A stretch of 16,905 nt of DNA from Candidatus Bathyarchaeota archaeon (GCA_026015225.1 JAOZGV010000044.1:1-16905); one strand, 5' to 3'. Counted from the first letter of the stretch, positions 7,818-14,449 are shown. Numbers and translations: made by a program. Notes: generated from the sequence alone by a model not told the origin.

Positions 7818-7820
7818 GCT
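7811..7820. repeat. GC-alternating motif, copy 4
   Basis: AGCGTGCGCT lies exactly where the right end of the attC-like site should be, flanked by CGT and AACG. It is related to the dispersed family, though at this spot it could partly derive from the attC right box. Confidence 0.4.
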
Positions 7821-7843
7821 AACGAAATTTTAGGATTTGAAGA

Positions 7844-7873
7844 ACGCGCACGCTTTGGAGCCCCGGGCGGGCT
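7844..7873. repeat. GC-alternating motif, copy 5, plus AGCCC/GGGCT hairpin
   Basis: ACGCGCACGCT (7844-7854) is followed by the inverted pair AGCCC (7859-7863) and GGGCT (7869-7873) around a five-base loop. This is the most GC-rich stretch of the window and contrasts with AT-rich flanks. No open frame explains it. Confidence 0.5.
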
Positions 7874-7926
7874 TCTAACTAAAGGTATAAAAACACCTAT
7901 AAAGAATTCAGAGAAGAAGCGGGTGA

Positions 7927-7953
7927 GGATGCTAGACGCGCGCGCGGGCATCC
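7927..7953. repeat. GC-alternating motif, copy 6, inside an inverted repeat
   Basis: ACGCGCGCGCG (7936-7946) lies between GGATGC (7927-7932) and its inverse GCATCC (7948-7953). The alternating run thus forms the centre of a stem-loop, as in the copy at 5053-5099. Confidence 0.55.
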
Positions 7954-8273
7954 AAATTTGAACCCAAGAAAGTAATTATAATTAGCTAAAAACATTGGAT
8001 GATTGAAGTAAAGCAATATATTTTGTATTTTATTTGTTTTATTAATAAATATCTCCAGTAAGTTCTTTACAAAATACCTTATTTTTAGAATTCATTGCAT
8101 CTATAATAGGAATGTTTTCAGTAGGCGCATTCTTGAATTAGTCTACGTAATAATGAACTGAATATATTTTACATTTTTCTATTATTTATTAAAATTTTAT
8201 TTAAGAATTCAATAATCTGTATTAACCATGAACTGATGCGATTTATGGGGCTGACGAATTGAGGAGTAAAGTT
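7954..8273. other. AT-rich gene-free spacer
   Basis: No coding frame or RNA is recognised here. The only candidate element is TTTTATTTAAG at 8195-8205, a possible TATA box for the CoA-transferase-like operon, and the ribosome site GAGGAG at 8261-8266 that supports the GTG start at 8274. Confidence 0.5.
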
Positions 8274-9122
8274 GTGCCTTTAAAAGAAGGTGTAAATTTA
8301 ATAGAAGGAAATTTAATCGCTATTGGAGGATTGACAATTCACAGAAAGCCAATAGCGTTCATACATGAAATTATTAGATCAAAAATCAAAGGTCTGAACG
8401 TGCTTACTTTTGGAGGCGGTCCAGAAATAGATCTCTTAGTAGCTGCCGATTGTATTAATAGAGTTGAAGCAGCTTATGTAGGATTCGAGATCTTGGGTTT
8501 TGCTCCTAACTTTCGGAAAGCTGTCGAGAATAAGAAAATAGAGTTTAAAGAATGCACTGAGTACAGTATTATGGCAGGTCTACTTGCAACAACTTTTGGA
8601 GCTTCATTCATCCCAAGCAAAACATTGATGGGAAGCGATATCAAAGGAAAGCTTGGTTTAAGAACTATCAGAAGCCCATTCAAAGACGAGGAGCTAATTG
8701 CATATCCGCCAATTGAGCCTGATGTCGCTATCATACATATTCAAAGAAGCGATATGTATGGAAATGCCCATTTAGAGGGAGTTACTGCAATAGATGACCA
8801 GCTAATTAAAGCTTCGAAAAAAGTAATTCTGACGGTAGAGGAGATTATTCTACCAGAGAAAATTATGGAGAATCCGAGTAAGACACGTATCTCCTCATCT
8901 TTAGTGGATGCAGTAATAAAAGTTCCTTATGGGGCGCATCCCACCAGTTGCTTCCCATATTATGCTTATGATTTATGGCATATTAATGAAATTATCGAAT
9001 ATTCTAGATCAGGTAAAATCGAGGAGTATCTAAAAAAATATGTCTCAAGTCTTGACTCTTTCCAAGATTATCTAGATAAGATCGGTAAGAATTCATTAAC
9101 AAGAGTTAAACCTAAACAGTGA
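8274..9122 (+). CDS. Family I CoA-transferase-like protein, alpha subunit (GctA/IpdA type)
   Basis: The alpha subunit of a two-subunit acyl-CoA transferase or CoA-dependent hydrolase, expected to act with the next gene on an acyl-CoA. It has the COG1788 layout: opening VNLIEGNLIAIGG, FGGGPEIDLL, the central PDVAIIHIQRSDMYGNAHLEG, and PYGAHPTSCFPYYAYDL near the C-terminus, a wording characteristic of glutaconate-CoA-transferase A and IpdA-like proteins. I chose GTG 8274 because GAGGAG (8261-8266) lies seven bases upstream. The longer frame starts at TTG 8259 and would add five residues without a good ribosome site. It ends one base before the beta-subunit TTG codon, so the two are co-transcribed and probably translationally coupled. 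Confidence 0.88.
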   Translation: MPLKEGVNLIEGNLIAIGGLTIHRKPIAFIHEIIRSKIKGLNVLTFGGGPEIDLLVAADCINRVEAAYVGFEILGFAPNFRKAVENKKIEFKECTEYSIMAGLLATTFGASFIPSKTLMGSDIKGKLGLRTIRSPFKDEELIAYPPIEPDVAIIHIQRSDMYGNAHLEGVTAIDDQLIKASKKVILTVEEIILPEKIMENPSKTRISSSLVDAVIKVPYGAHPTSCFPYYAYDLWHINEIIEYSRSGKIEEYLKKYVSSLDSFQDYLDKIGKNSLTRVKPKQ

Positions 9123-9123
9123 A

Positions 9124-9969
9124 TTGAGTGTGCATGAGTTGAGAGATTTTACGATAGATGAGTTAATGGTAACATGCATGGCAAGAGAAGTAGAAGATAG
9201 AAGCATTGTCCTTCAAGGACTTACAACACCATTAGCAACTGTAGCCTATTATTTAGCGAAAGCAACGCATGCACCTAATGCATATATATATCAATTAGCG
9301 GGCAACATATTAACTCATGATCTTAAGGCTCTCCCAGTGTCGATGCTGTTCAACGAATTCCAAGCAATGAGTGGTAGCCTACATGTCAGGTCACAAATGG
9401 AAGCGTACGAGACGATTTTTACTAAATCATCTTCCATTGTTGAATTTTTTAGACCTGCTCAAATAGACAAATATGGCAATGTGAACAACTCTGTAATTGG
9501 TAATTACGAGTCTCCCAAAGTAAGATTGCCAGGAGCATTTGGAATACCTGATGCATTAGGCATCTATCCAAAGATATTAGTATATTGTCCAAGACATGAA
9601 AAGCGAGTTTTTGTTGAGAAAGTGGACTTCATAAGTGGATTAGGAATCTTCGATAGAGAGAAATATCGAGATAAAGAAGTTCGTATAATTTCAAATCTCG
9701 GGACTTTGAGATTAGATAATAAAACACAAGAAATGCAACTAATTACCAAGCATCCAGGAATCAGCATAGAAGAAATAAAAGAGAATACAAGCTTCGATCT
9801 TACGATACCAAAAACCATACAAGAGACAGAATTGCCAACAGAGCATCAAATTAGTTTGATAAGGTCTAAAATAGATCCAAATGGAACAAGACGTCTAGAG
9901 ATGCTTGGTGGGAAAGAAAGATTGTCATTACTATTAGATATAATTGAGAAAGAATCAAAGATCAAATAG
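9124..9969 (+). CDS. Family I CoA-transferase-like protein, beta subunit (GctB/IpdB type)
   Basis: Partner of the preceding gene. COG2057 features are VLQGLTTPLATVAYYLAKATHAPN, HVRSQMEAYETIF, the FFRPAQIDKYGNVNNSVIG segment typical of the family, and a KVDFISGLG region. In transferases of this family a catalytic Glu follows the HAPN segment (as in a FESG-like motif) and forms the acyl-glutamyl-CoA intermediate. Here the segment reads YIYQLAG, with no Glu at that place by my alignment. IpdAB, a CoA-ester ring-cleaving hydrolase, is a known relative that lacks this Glu. So hydrolase or C-C lyase activity is at least as likely as CoA transfer. The start is TTG 9124 or GTG 9130. The substrate is unknown. 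Confidence 0.85.
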   Translation: MSVHELRDFTIDELMVTCMAREVEDRSIVLQGLTTPLATVAYYLAKATHAPNAYIYQLAGNILTHDLKALPVSMLFNEFQAMSGSLHVRSQMEAYETIFTKSSSIVEFFRPAQIDKYGNVNNSVIGNYESPKVRLPGAFGIPDALGIYPKILVYCPRHEKRVFVEKVDFISGLGIFDREKYRDKEVRIISNLGTLRLDNKTQEMQLITKHPGISIEEIKENTSFDLTIPKTIQETELPTEHQISLIRSKIDPNGTRRLEMLGGKERLSLLLDIIEKESKIK

Positions 9970-9997
9970 AGTGTTAAATGAGAGAAATTTCGCTTCT

Positions 9998-11119
9998 TTA
10001 TACGACAACAGAGATTCTATTTTTGAATTCGTCGTCTAACATTAGAATTGTTTTTTCCATCACTTTATTAATATTCATACCTGTTAACGAACTTATTTTA
10101 AAAATTAATACATTTACAAAAATTTTCTTAATCAATTTTTCAATTCTTTTTAAAGTTCTTTCGTTAGAAATGTCGATTTTATTGGCGCATACTATTATCT
10201 TTGAATCTATCTCGATTCTCCTCAATATTTTATTCATAGTATAAAGTTTTCTACTTACTATTCGATATTCTTCACTTGCATCAACAAATAAGAGTAAAAG
10301 GTCTGCATTGCAGATCTCATCCAAAGTAACTTCAAATGCATCTATTATCATTGGATGCATATCCTCTATGAAACCAATGGAATCAACGAGTATAAACTCA
10401 AAGTTAACTCTATTTAATTGCCTTCTTACGAGTCTTGAACAGGAAGATAAGGTCGTAAATGGACCAAGTCCCACCTCTTTAGATTCAGAAACCAATCTGT
10501 TAAAAAAAGTGGTTTTTCCACTCTGGGTATAACCAGCTAAAGCCACTATCGGATATCCAAGTTCTTGTCTGCGAATTCTTTGAGTCCTCTTTTTTAAACG
10601 CATTTTTTTTAAATTATCCTTTATTTTGCTGATTCTTTTTCTAGCTGCTTTTTGGTATTCTGAGTAAGGGTAATCTCCCGGACCGCCCCAACCGACCTGT
10701 TCGTGCGTGATTCCTTTTAACCTTATGAGTTCTCTTCCCCAAGAAAAGGTATAATTCAATCTTGCAAGTTCTATTTGGAGCTTGGCTTCTTTTGCCATTG
10801 CTCTTTTTTCAAACACTTCAAGAATTAACAGATTTCTATCTATTACATTGACATCTTCAAGCTTTTCTTGTATCTTGAAAATTTGACTGCCTTTAAGATT
10901 TCTTGTAAAAATTAAGACATCTATATCTTCATCACTAACGTATTTCTTAATTTCTCTTAGTTTTCCTGGACCAACACAATAAGAGCCATGAATTGTTTTT
11001 CTTTGTTGAGTTATACAATTCTTTACATTGTATCCTATGCTTTCAGCCATGATTCTAACTTCGGACATCCTATTTGTGGATTTTGGTGTTTTACATTCTA
11101 CAATGACTGCCTTGTTCAT
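9998..11119 (-). CDS. hflX: HflX-family ribosome-associated GTPase
   Basis: A GTPase that binds the large ribosomal subunit; bacterial HflX splits stalled or stressed ribosomes. The 373 residues contain the N-terminal HflX domain with VGPGKLREI (about 49-57), a basic helical linker with QIELARLNYTFS and GWGGPGD (about 115-149), then the G domain: G1 GYTQSGKT (196-203), switch I FTTLSS (221-226), G3 DSIG (246-249), G4 NKID (313-316). The bacterial G1 is usually GYTNAGKS; the variant still has the Lys and Thr that bind nucleotide. ATG 11119 has GGGAG upstream at a longish 12-base spacing. It is convergent with the CoA-transferase-like operon, stops 28 bases apart. Promoter not clear; an imperfect palindrome lies about 155 bases upstream. 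Confidence 0.95.
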   Translation of the reverse strand: MNKAVIVECKTPKSTNRMSEVRIMAESIGYNVKNCITQQRKTIHGSYCVGPGKLREIKKYVSDEDIDVLIFTRNLKGSQIFKIQEKLEDVNVIDRNLLILEVFEKRAMAKEAKLQIELARLNYTFSWGRELIRLKGITHEQVGWGGPGDYPYSEYQKAARKRISKIKDNLKKMRLKKRTQRIRRQELGYPIVALAGYTQSGKTTFFNRLVSESKEVGLGPFTTLSSCSRLVRRQLNRVNFEFILVDSIGFIEDMHPMIIDAFEVTLDEICNADLLLLFVDASEEYRIVSRKLYTMNKILRRIEIDSKIIVCANKIDISNERTLKRIEKLIKKIFVNVLIFKISSLTGMNINKVMEKTILMLDDEFKNRISVVV

Positions 11120-11274
11120 TAATTTACTACTCCCTCTAATTTACTTTAGAAATCATGATTGAATTTTATGCTTTTTAAGCACATTATCTCTTAATTTTAA
11201 AGATAACTTCAAATAATCTTCCATTCGGTCAAAATTTTACTTTTTTATTAATAATAAATTAACATAATCCATAA

Positions 11275-11305
11275 GTGATTCTAAATCCATATGGACTACA
11301 ATCAC
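11275..11305. repeat. 31-base imperfect palindrome in the hflX upstream region
   Basis: GTGATT (11275-11280) and AATCAC (11300-11305) enclose the perfect palindrome TCCATATGGA (11286-11295). About 11 of each half can pair. The rest of 11120-11369 is AT-rich and holds no gene that I can support. This may be a regulator-binding site for hflX or for the small gene at 11370. Confidence 0.5.
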
Positions 11306-11324
11306 ACTTAGTTCGTGTACTCAA

Positions 11325-11334
11325 AACGCGTGCT
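11325..11334. repeat. GC-alternating motif, copy 7 (degenerate)
   Basis: AACGCGTGCT is a shorter, less perfect member of the dispersed family, placed between hflX and the small membrane gene at 11370 and followed by TTTTAAAATAA, a possible TATA element of that gene. Confidence 0.4.
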
Positions 11335-11369
11335 ATTTTAAAATAAATAAAAAATGCATTTGAGTTAAT

Positions 11370-11495
11370 GTGAAATTGATAAAAAAACAAAAACCTAGAA
11401 ATGATGTTTTGGGTTGGTTAGGAGCTTTTGCTTTATTCGTAACGATAGTGCTTATTCTAATTTCAGACGGCAAGAAAGAAAAAAGTGAGAAGTAA
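11370..11495 (+). CDS. Predicted 41-residue single-pass membrane protein
   Basis: The frame starts at GTG 11370 and ends at TAA 11493-11495. It encodes a basic head (KLIKKQKPRND), one hydrophobic segment (VLGWLGAFALFVTIVLILI, about residues 13-31) and a charged tail (SDGKKEKSEK). This head-helix-tail layout is what a real small membrane protein would show. An in-frame stop at 11361-11363 fixes the 5' limit; TTG 11376 is the only other start. A TATA-like TTTTAAAATAA lies about 25-35 bases upstream, which suggests a short or absent leader. No family is recognised. It may be a chance frame, although the composition argues against that. Confidence 0.45.
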   Translation: MKLIKKQKPRNDVLGWLGAFALFVTIVLILISDGKKEKSEK

Positions 11496-11632
11496 CGAAT
11501 GATTGGACAAGTAATAATTTATAATAGATAAGAAAGTTGGTTTAAAAATTAATTAAAATCTCGTTTACTAGAAGGATTATTTGATTAAATAGCATTGATT
11601 AGTTAAGAACACTCAGATTATTTTTTCACTTA

Positions 11633-11642
11633 AGCGCGCGCT
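11633..11642. repeat. GC-alternating palindrome, copy 8, with T/A tracts
   Basis: AGCGCGCGCT is a perfect palindrome flanked by a T run (11621-11626) and an A run (11645-11650), so the whole could form a hairpin with an AT base. It lies about 70 bases before the TATA box of the next gene. The gap 11496-11743 otherwise holds only that promoter. Confidence 0.6.
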
Positions 11643-11710
11643 ATAAAAAATTAGAAACGACAACTATCCACTACTCTTCGTTTGGTCTATTTGGGAGAAT
11701 ATTTGGGGCA

Positions 11711-11718
11711 TTTATATA
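11711..11718 (+). promoter_or_regulatory. TATA-box promoter, probably leaderless transcript
   Basis: TTTATATA starts 33 bases before ATG 11744. With the usual archaeal spacing, transcription would start at or within a few bases of the ATG. No ribosome site precedes the ATG, which fits leaderless expression. Confidence 0.6.
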
Positions 11719-11743
11719 TCATTTATCTAATTAAAATAGAATT

Positions 11744-11989
11744 ATGATTATACCAGAAATTTACATTGGAATATCCGTCGTTGTATTGGCTATCATTGCC
11801 ATACTTGTAATTTTCACGATGAAAAAGAAAAAACAAAAACAACCTTCCAAACTTTCCACGCTTGGAATAACATTAGTGGTTTTGGGCATTATTTTCGGCG
11901 TAAGCGACCGTTTAATAGGTTATAGTTTTATCGGAACTGGTGTGCTTCTTTCTGTTATTGATATAATTAAAAATCTTAAAAATAAATAA
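11744..11989 (+). CDS. Small membrane protein, two to three hydrophobic segments
   Basis: An 81-residue hydrophobic protein. Segment 1 is about residues 6-26 (IGISVVVLAIIAILVIF), followed by a basic stretch KKKKQKQPSKL. Then come LGITLVVLGIIFG (about 44-56) and IGYSFIGTGVLLSVIDIIK (about 63-81), ending in a Lys-rich tail. The basic patch after segment 1 would be cytoplasmic. I recall similar short archaeal proteins with a -RLIGYSFIGVGV- motif but know no function. It has its own promoter 25-33 bases upstream, converges with the 58-residue gene at 12031-12207, and is one of three small membrane proteins clustered here. Confidence 0.75.
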   Translation: MIIPEIYIGISVVVLAIIAILVIFTMKKKKQKQPSKLSTLGITLVVLGIIFGVSDRLIGYSFIGTGVLLSVIDIIKNLKNK

Positions 11990-12020
11990 CCCAGAGTTAA
12001 GAGCCCACTCTAGGTAGCGT

Positions 12021-12037
12021 GTCCTAAAAATTAGGAC
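12021..12037. terminator. Hairpin between convergent small genes
   Basis: GTCCTAA (12021-12027) and TTAGGAC (12031-12037) pair perfectly around AAA. The right arm contains the stop codon of the minus-strand gene. A weaker pair AGAGT/ACTCT (11993-11997, 12007-12011) lies beside it. The symmetry would serve both transcripts as a 3' end signal. Confidence 0.45.
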
Positions 12038-12207
12038 GACCTAACTTTCTTTTTGTTTTTGTATGATAATATAACCATAGAACATAGAGATATGATTAGT
12101 ATAGCCGCTCCTAAGATGGTAATACTTCTACCAAAGAATTCGCTTCCTAACAATAACCCAAGTCCAATACCGCTAAATATGCCTATTATAAGACCGGATT
12201 TATTCAT
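12031..12207 (-). CDS. Predicted 58-residue two-helix membrane protein
   Basis: The minus-strand frame from ATG 12207 to TAA at 12031 encodes 58 residues. Helix 1 is glycine-rich (LIIGIFSGIGLGLLLG, about 6-21), then SEFFGRS, helix 2 (ITILGAAILIISLCSMVILSY, about 29-49), and a basic tail KNKKKVRSS. A good ribosome site, GAGGA, lies eight bases before the ATG, which strongly supports a real gene. The glycine zipper in helix 1 suggests helix packing or oligomer formation. I recognise no family. It is divergent from the FAH hydrolase and convergent with the 81-residue membrane protein. Confidence 0.65.
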   Translation of the reverse strand: MNKSGLIIGIFSGIGLGLLLGSEFFGRSITILGAAILIISLCSMVILSYKNKKKVRSS

Positions 12208-12250
12208 TATTTATTTCCTCTTTTTGTTTGATCCCCAGATTCTTAAAGAT

Positions 12251-12262
12251 AGCGCGTGCGCT
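12251..12262. repeat. GC-alternating motif, copy 9
   Basis: AGCGCGTGCGCT lies between the divergent 58-residue membrane gene and the FAH hydrolase. It is the exact reverse complement of the 6505-6516 copy. TTAATAAAATAATA directly after it may contain the hydrolase TATA element. Confidence 0.65.
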
Positions 12263-12317
12263 TAATAAAATAATACTAAGATTAATATCTCTTTTAATAT
12301 TATCATTGAGATTTACA

Positions 12318-13121
12318 ATGAAATATCTGAGAATAGTCTCCTCACAAACGAAATCAGAGGGGAGTTATGGAATCTTAAAAGGAGATATAATTCATCTTTT
12401 AAGTGATCCTCCACTATCAGCGCATTCAAATGTAACCGACATTACTTGTGCTCTTGATGAGGTAAAAAAATTTCTACCTCCAATACAATCGCCCAATATT
12501 ATTGCTCTTGGTTTGAATTATACCGAGCATGCAAACGAAAGTAAAATGGATCTTCCTTCAGCTCCTATTATCTTTTTAAAAACTACGTCAGCTCTCACCG
12601 GACATCTTCAGCCTATAATACTACCTTCAGAGGCTCCTTCAGAAGTTGATTATGAGGCAGAACTTACAATTGTCATTGGAAAATCAGCCAAGAATATATC
12701 TGAAAATGAGGCTTTTGATTATATCTTTGGCTATACTTGTGGGAATGATGTCAGCGCACGAGACTGTCAATTAAGATTAGATAAGCAATGGGCTCGAGGG
12801 AAGTCTTTTGATACCTTTGCATCCGTAGGTCCCATAATTGAGACAGAACTAAATCCTTCTAATCTAAACGTTCAATGTCTACTCAATGGAAATATTATGC
12901 AAAATGGATCTACAAGCGACCTAATTTTTAATGTCCCGCAAATCGTGAGTTATCTATCCAGACAGATGACATTATTACCCGGCACCTTAATAATGACTGG
13001 GACTCCGCCTGGAGTGGGTTTCGTAAGGGAACCGCCAGTATTTCTCAAACCCAATGATAGGGTGGAGGTTAAAATTGAGGGTATCGGAACATTGGAAAAT
13101 TCAGTAATTGCAGAGGATTAG
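12318..13121 (+). CDS. Fumarylacetoacetate hydrolase (FAH) family protein
   Basis: A 267-residue member of COG0179, metal-dependent enzymes that hydrolyse, decarboxylate or isomerise 3-oxo or enol acids such as acylpyruvates and 2-hydroxymuconate derivatives. NIIALGLNYTEHANE (60-74) opens the catalytic domain. The Mg2+ ligands are Glu113 and Glu115 in DYEAEL and Asp144 in GNDVSARD. KSFDTFASVGP and GTLIMTGTPPGVG follow as expected. The frame is open upstream to 12228, but the homologous sequence starts at ATG 12318, with GAG eight bases before it, so I use that start. All metal ligands are present; the substrate cannot be told. It is a single-gene unit facing the hydroxyacid dehydrogenase. Confidence 0.93.
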   Translation: MKYLRIVSSQTKSEGSYGILKGDIIHLLSDPPLSAHSNVTDITCALDEVKKFLPPIQSPNIIALGLNYTEHANESKMDLPSAPIIFLKTTSALTGHLQPIILPSEAPSEVDYEAELTIVIGKSAKNISENEAFDYIFGYTCGNDVSARDCQLRLDKQWARGKSFDTFASVGPIIETELNPSNLNVQCLLNGNIMQNGSTSDLIFNVPQIVSYLSRQMTLLPGTLIMTGTPPGVGFVREPPVFLKPNDRVEVKIEGIGTLENSVIAED

Positions 13122-13217
13122 AGGTATTAATGCATAGTTATGATATATTCTCAAATATCGAAATAACATGATACTTAACTCTCTTATTGAGGTGTGGAAT
13201 TCATTCTCAATATAAAT

Positions 13218-14204
13218 TTAAGTTTTTTGTTTCAATACTTCAGGATTCACTACCGTCTTTGGAATCTTACCTTGTAAAAGTTCTACTGTTCTTTGAATTG
13301 CTAATTTCTCAAGTCTTTTACTTGCTTCTTCAGTATACCAAGCTATATGAGGGGTCAGAATCACATTTTCTAATTTAAGGAGTTGATTGTTTAAAGCTGG
13401 AGGCTCCTTTTCATATACATCGAGTCCAGCTCCACAGATCCACTTTTTCTTTAAGGCCTTCATAAGTGCTTTCTCATCAATCAAAGGACCTCTGGATGTG
13501 TTAATTATATATGCGGTTTTCTTCATTATTCTGAGTTGATTTTCTCCAATTAGCCCCCTTGTTTCTGGAGTATGGGGTACGTGTATTGATACAAAATCAG
13601 ACTCCTTAAGCAAGATTCTAAGTCCAGTGAGTTTAACCTTAATATCGTCTAATTGCTCTTGTTCCAAATAGGGATCAAAAGCAAGAAGATTCATGCCAAA
13701 GGCTTCTGCTTTCCGAGCAAGAGATCGGCCAATCCTACCCATACCAACGATTCCGAGGGTTTTTCCTTTGAGATCGATCCCAAGATACAGTTTTGAAGGT
13801 GAAGTCCAATTACCCCATTTCTTCGTTCGCATCACTCTGTCAGCGACAGTAATCTTTCTTGCAAGGGAGATGAGTAATGCGAATGCATGTTCAGCTACAG
13901 TATCAATAGCATAGTCAGGAATATTTACTACTAATATCTTCCTTGATGTTGCTATTTGAACATCAATATTATCTATGCCTATTCCGAATCGAACTATACC
14001 TTTTAACTTCGGTGCCGAATCAATAATCCTCGAATTGACTTTAACATAAACGACTAATAATAAATCCACATCAGCTATTTCTCTACATAGAACCTCTTCT
14101 GATGTTGAAGGAGATAATTTGACCTCTGCATAAGAGCTTAGAATTTTTATATCATCTTCAAGATTAGGAAGTTGTTCTGCTATTAGAACTTTCGCCCTAT
14201 TCAT
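13218..14204 (-). CDS. D-2-hydroxyacid dehydrogenase (PGDH/CtBP-like)
   Basis: NAD-dependent interconversion of a D-2-hydroxy acid and its 2-oxo acid. The 328 residues form a split substrate domain and a Rossmann domain with GMGRIG (154-159) and the acidic FDP (176-178) that favours NAD. The catalytic set is Arg238 in INTSRGPL, Glu267 in DVYEKEP and His286 in TPHIAWYTEE. VRFGIGIDNID (71-81) is typical of 3-phosphoglycerate dehydrogenase-like and C-terminal-binding-protein-like members. It lacks the ACT regulatory domain of long PGDHs. AHIAWYTEEASKR resembles the CtBP-type branch, so serine synthesis is possible but not assured. ATG 14204 follows GTGAT by six bases. No serine-pathway partner is nearby. 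Confidence 0.9.
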   Translation of the reverse strand: MNRAKVLIAEQLPNLEDDIKILSSYAEVKLSPSTSEEVLCREIADVDLLLVVYVKVNSRIIDSAPKLKGIVRFGIGIDNIDVQIATSRKILVVNIPDYAIDTVAEHAFALLISLARKITVADRVMRTKKWGNWTSPSKLYLGIDLKGKTLGIVGMGRIGRSLARKAEAFGMNLLAFDPYLEQEQLDDIKVKLTGLRILLKESDFVSIHVPHTPETRGLIGENQLRIMKKTAYIINTSRGPLIDEKALMKALKKKWICGAGLDVYEKEPPALNNQLLKLENVILTPHIAWYTEEASKRLEKLAIQRTVELLQGKIPKTVVNPEVLKQKT

Positions 14205-14284
14205 GCAAAATCACTTGTTATTGCGCACATTAATTTTAAATTTAGTATGCATTCATAATTTCGTCTCAATATCTTAAGACACTA

Positions 14285-14309
14285 TCAAATAGTATACTAT
14301 AATATTTGA
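14285..14309. repeat. Nested inverted repeats upstream of the dehydrogenase
   Basis: TCAAATA (14285-14291) and TATTTGA (14303-14309) are inverted copies. Overlapping them is the perfect 12-base palindrome ATAGTATACTAT (14289-14300). The site is about 80 bases upstream of the minus-strand dehydrogenase start and could be its operator or a TATA region for plus-strand transcription. Confidence 0.45.
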
Positions 14310-14320
14310 AAGTTCTGAAC

Positions 14321-14449
14321 AGTGGGTTTTATAGTAAATTAAAAAAATGCAGTGTTTGCATCCACTATCATTTCTCTTCGCATCTTCCCCATCTCAGGAG
14401 ATGGACGTTTATTCTATCTTCGGCCTTTCAAGATGTTTTTTATTTTTTT
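14321..14449 (+). ncRNA. Possible small RNA or structured leader ending in a T run
   Basis: The 282-base gap between the dehydrogenase and tautomerase holds several short helices in a row. ATGCA/TGCAT (14347-14351, 14357-14361) and AGTGG/CCACT (14321-14325, 14362-14366) come first, then CCATCTC-AG-GAGATGG (14389-14404), then ATCTT/AAGAT (14416-14420, 14430-14434) followed by TTTTTTATTTTTTT (14436-14449). A TATA-like stretch at 14294-14304 lies about 25 bases before 14321. The helix plus T run looks like a 3' end. No protein frame here is convincing. This is a weak candidate. Confidence 0.25.

Noticed and set aside
7591..7951. Two minus-strand frames across the end of the dehydrogenase and the attC-like site
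   Set aside because: They are translations of the complementary strand of the dehydrogenase and the repeat hairpin; such frames are common artefacts over cassette-type repeats.
9978..10244. 88-residue hydrophobic plus-strand frame inside hflX
   Set aside because: It lies wholly within the reading of the well-supported hflX gene on the opposite strand except for a few bases.
12053..12265. 70-residue plus-strand frame between the small membrane genes
   Set aside because: It is the shadow of the 58-residue minus-strand membrane gene, which has the better ribosome site and protein composition.
12228..12317. N-terminal extension of the FAH-family protein
   Set aside because: The extension covers the alternating palindrome and promoter region, and family similarity begins at ATG 12318.
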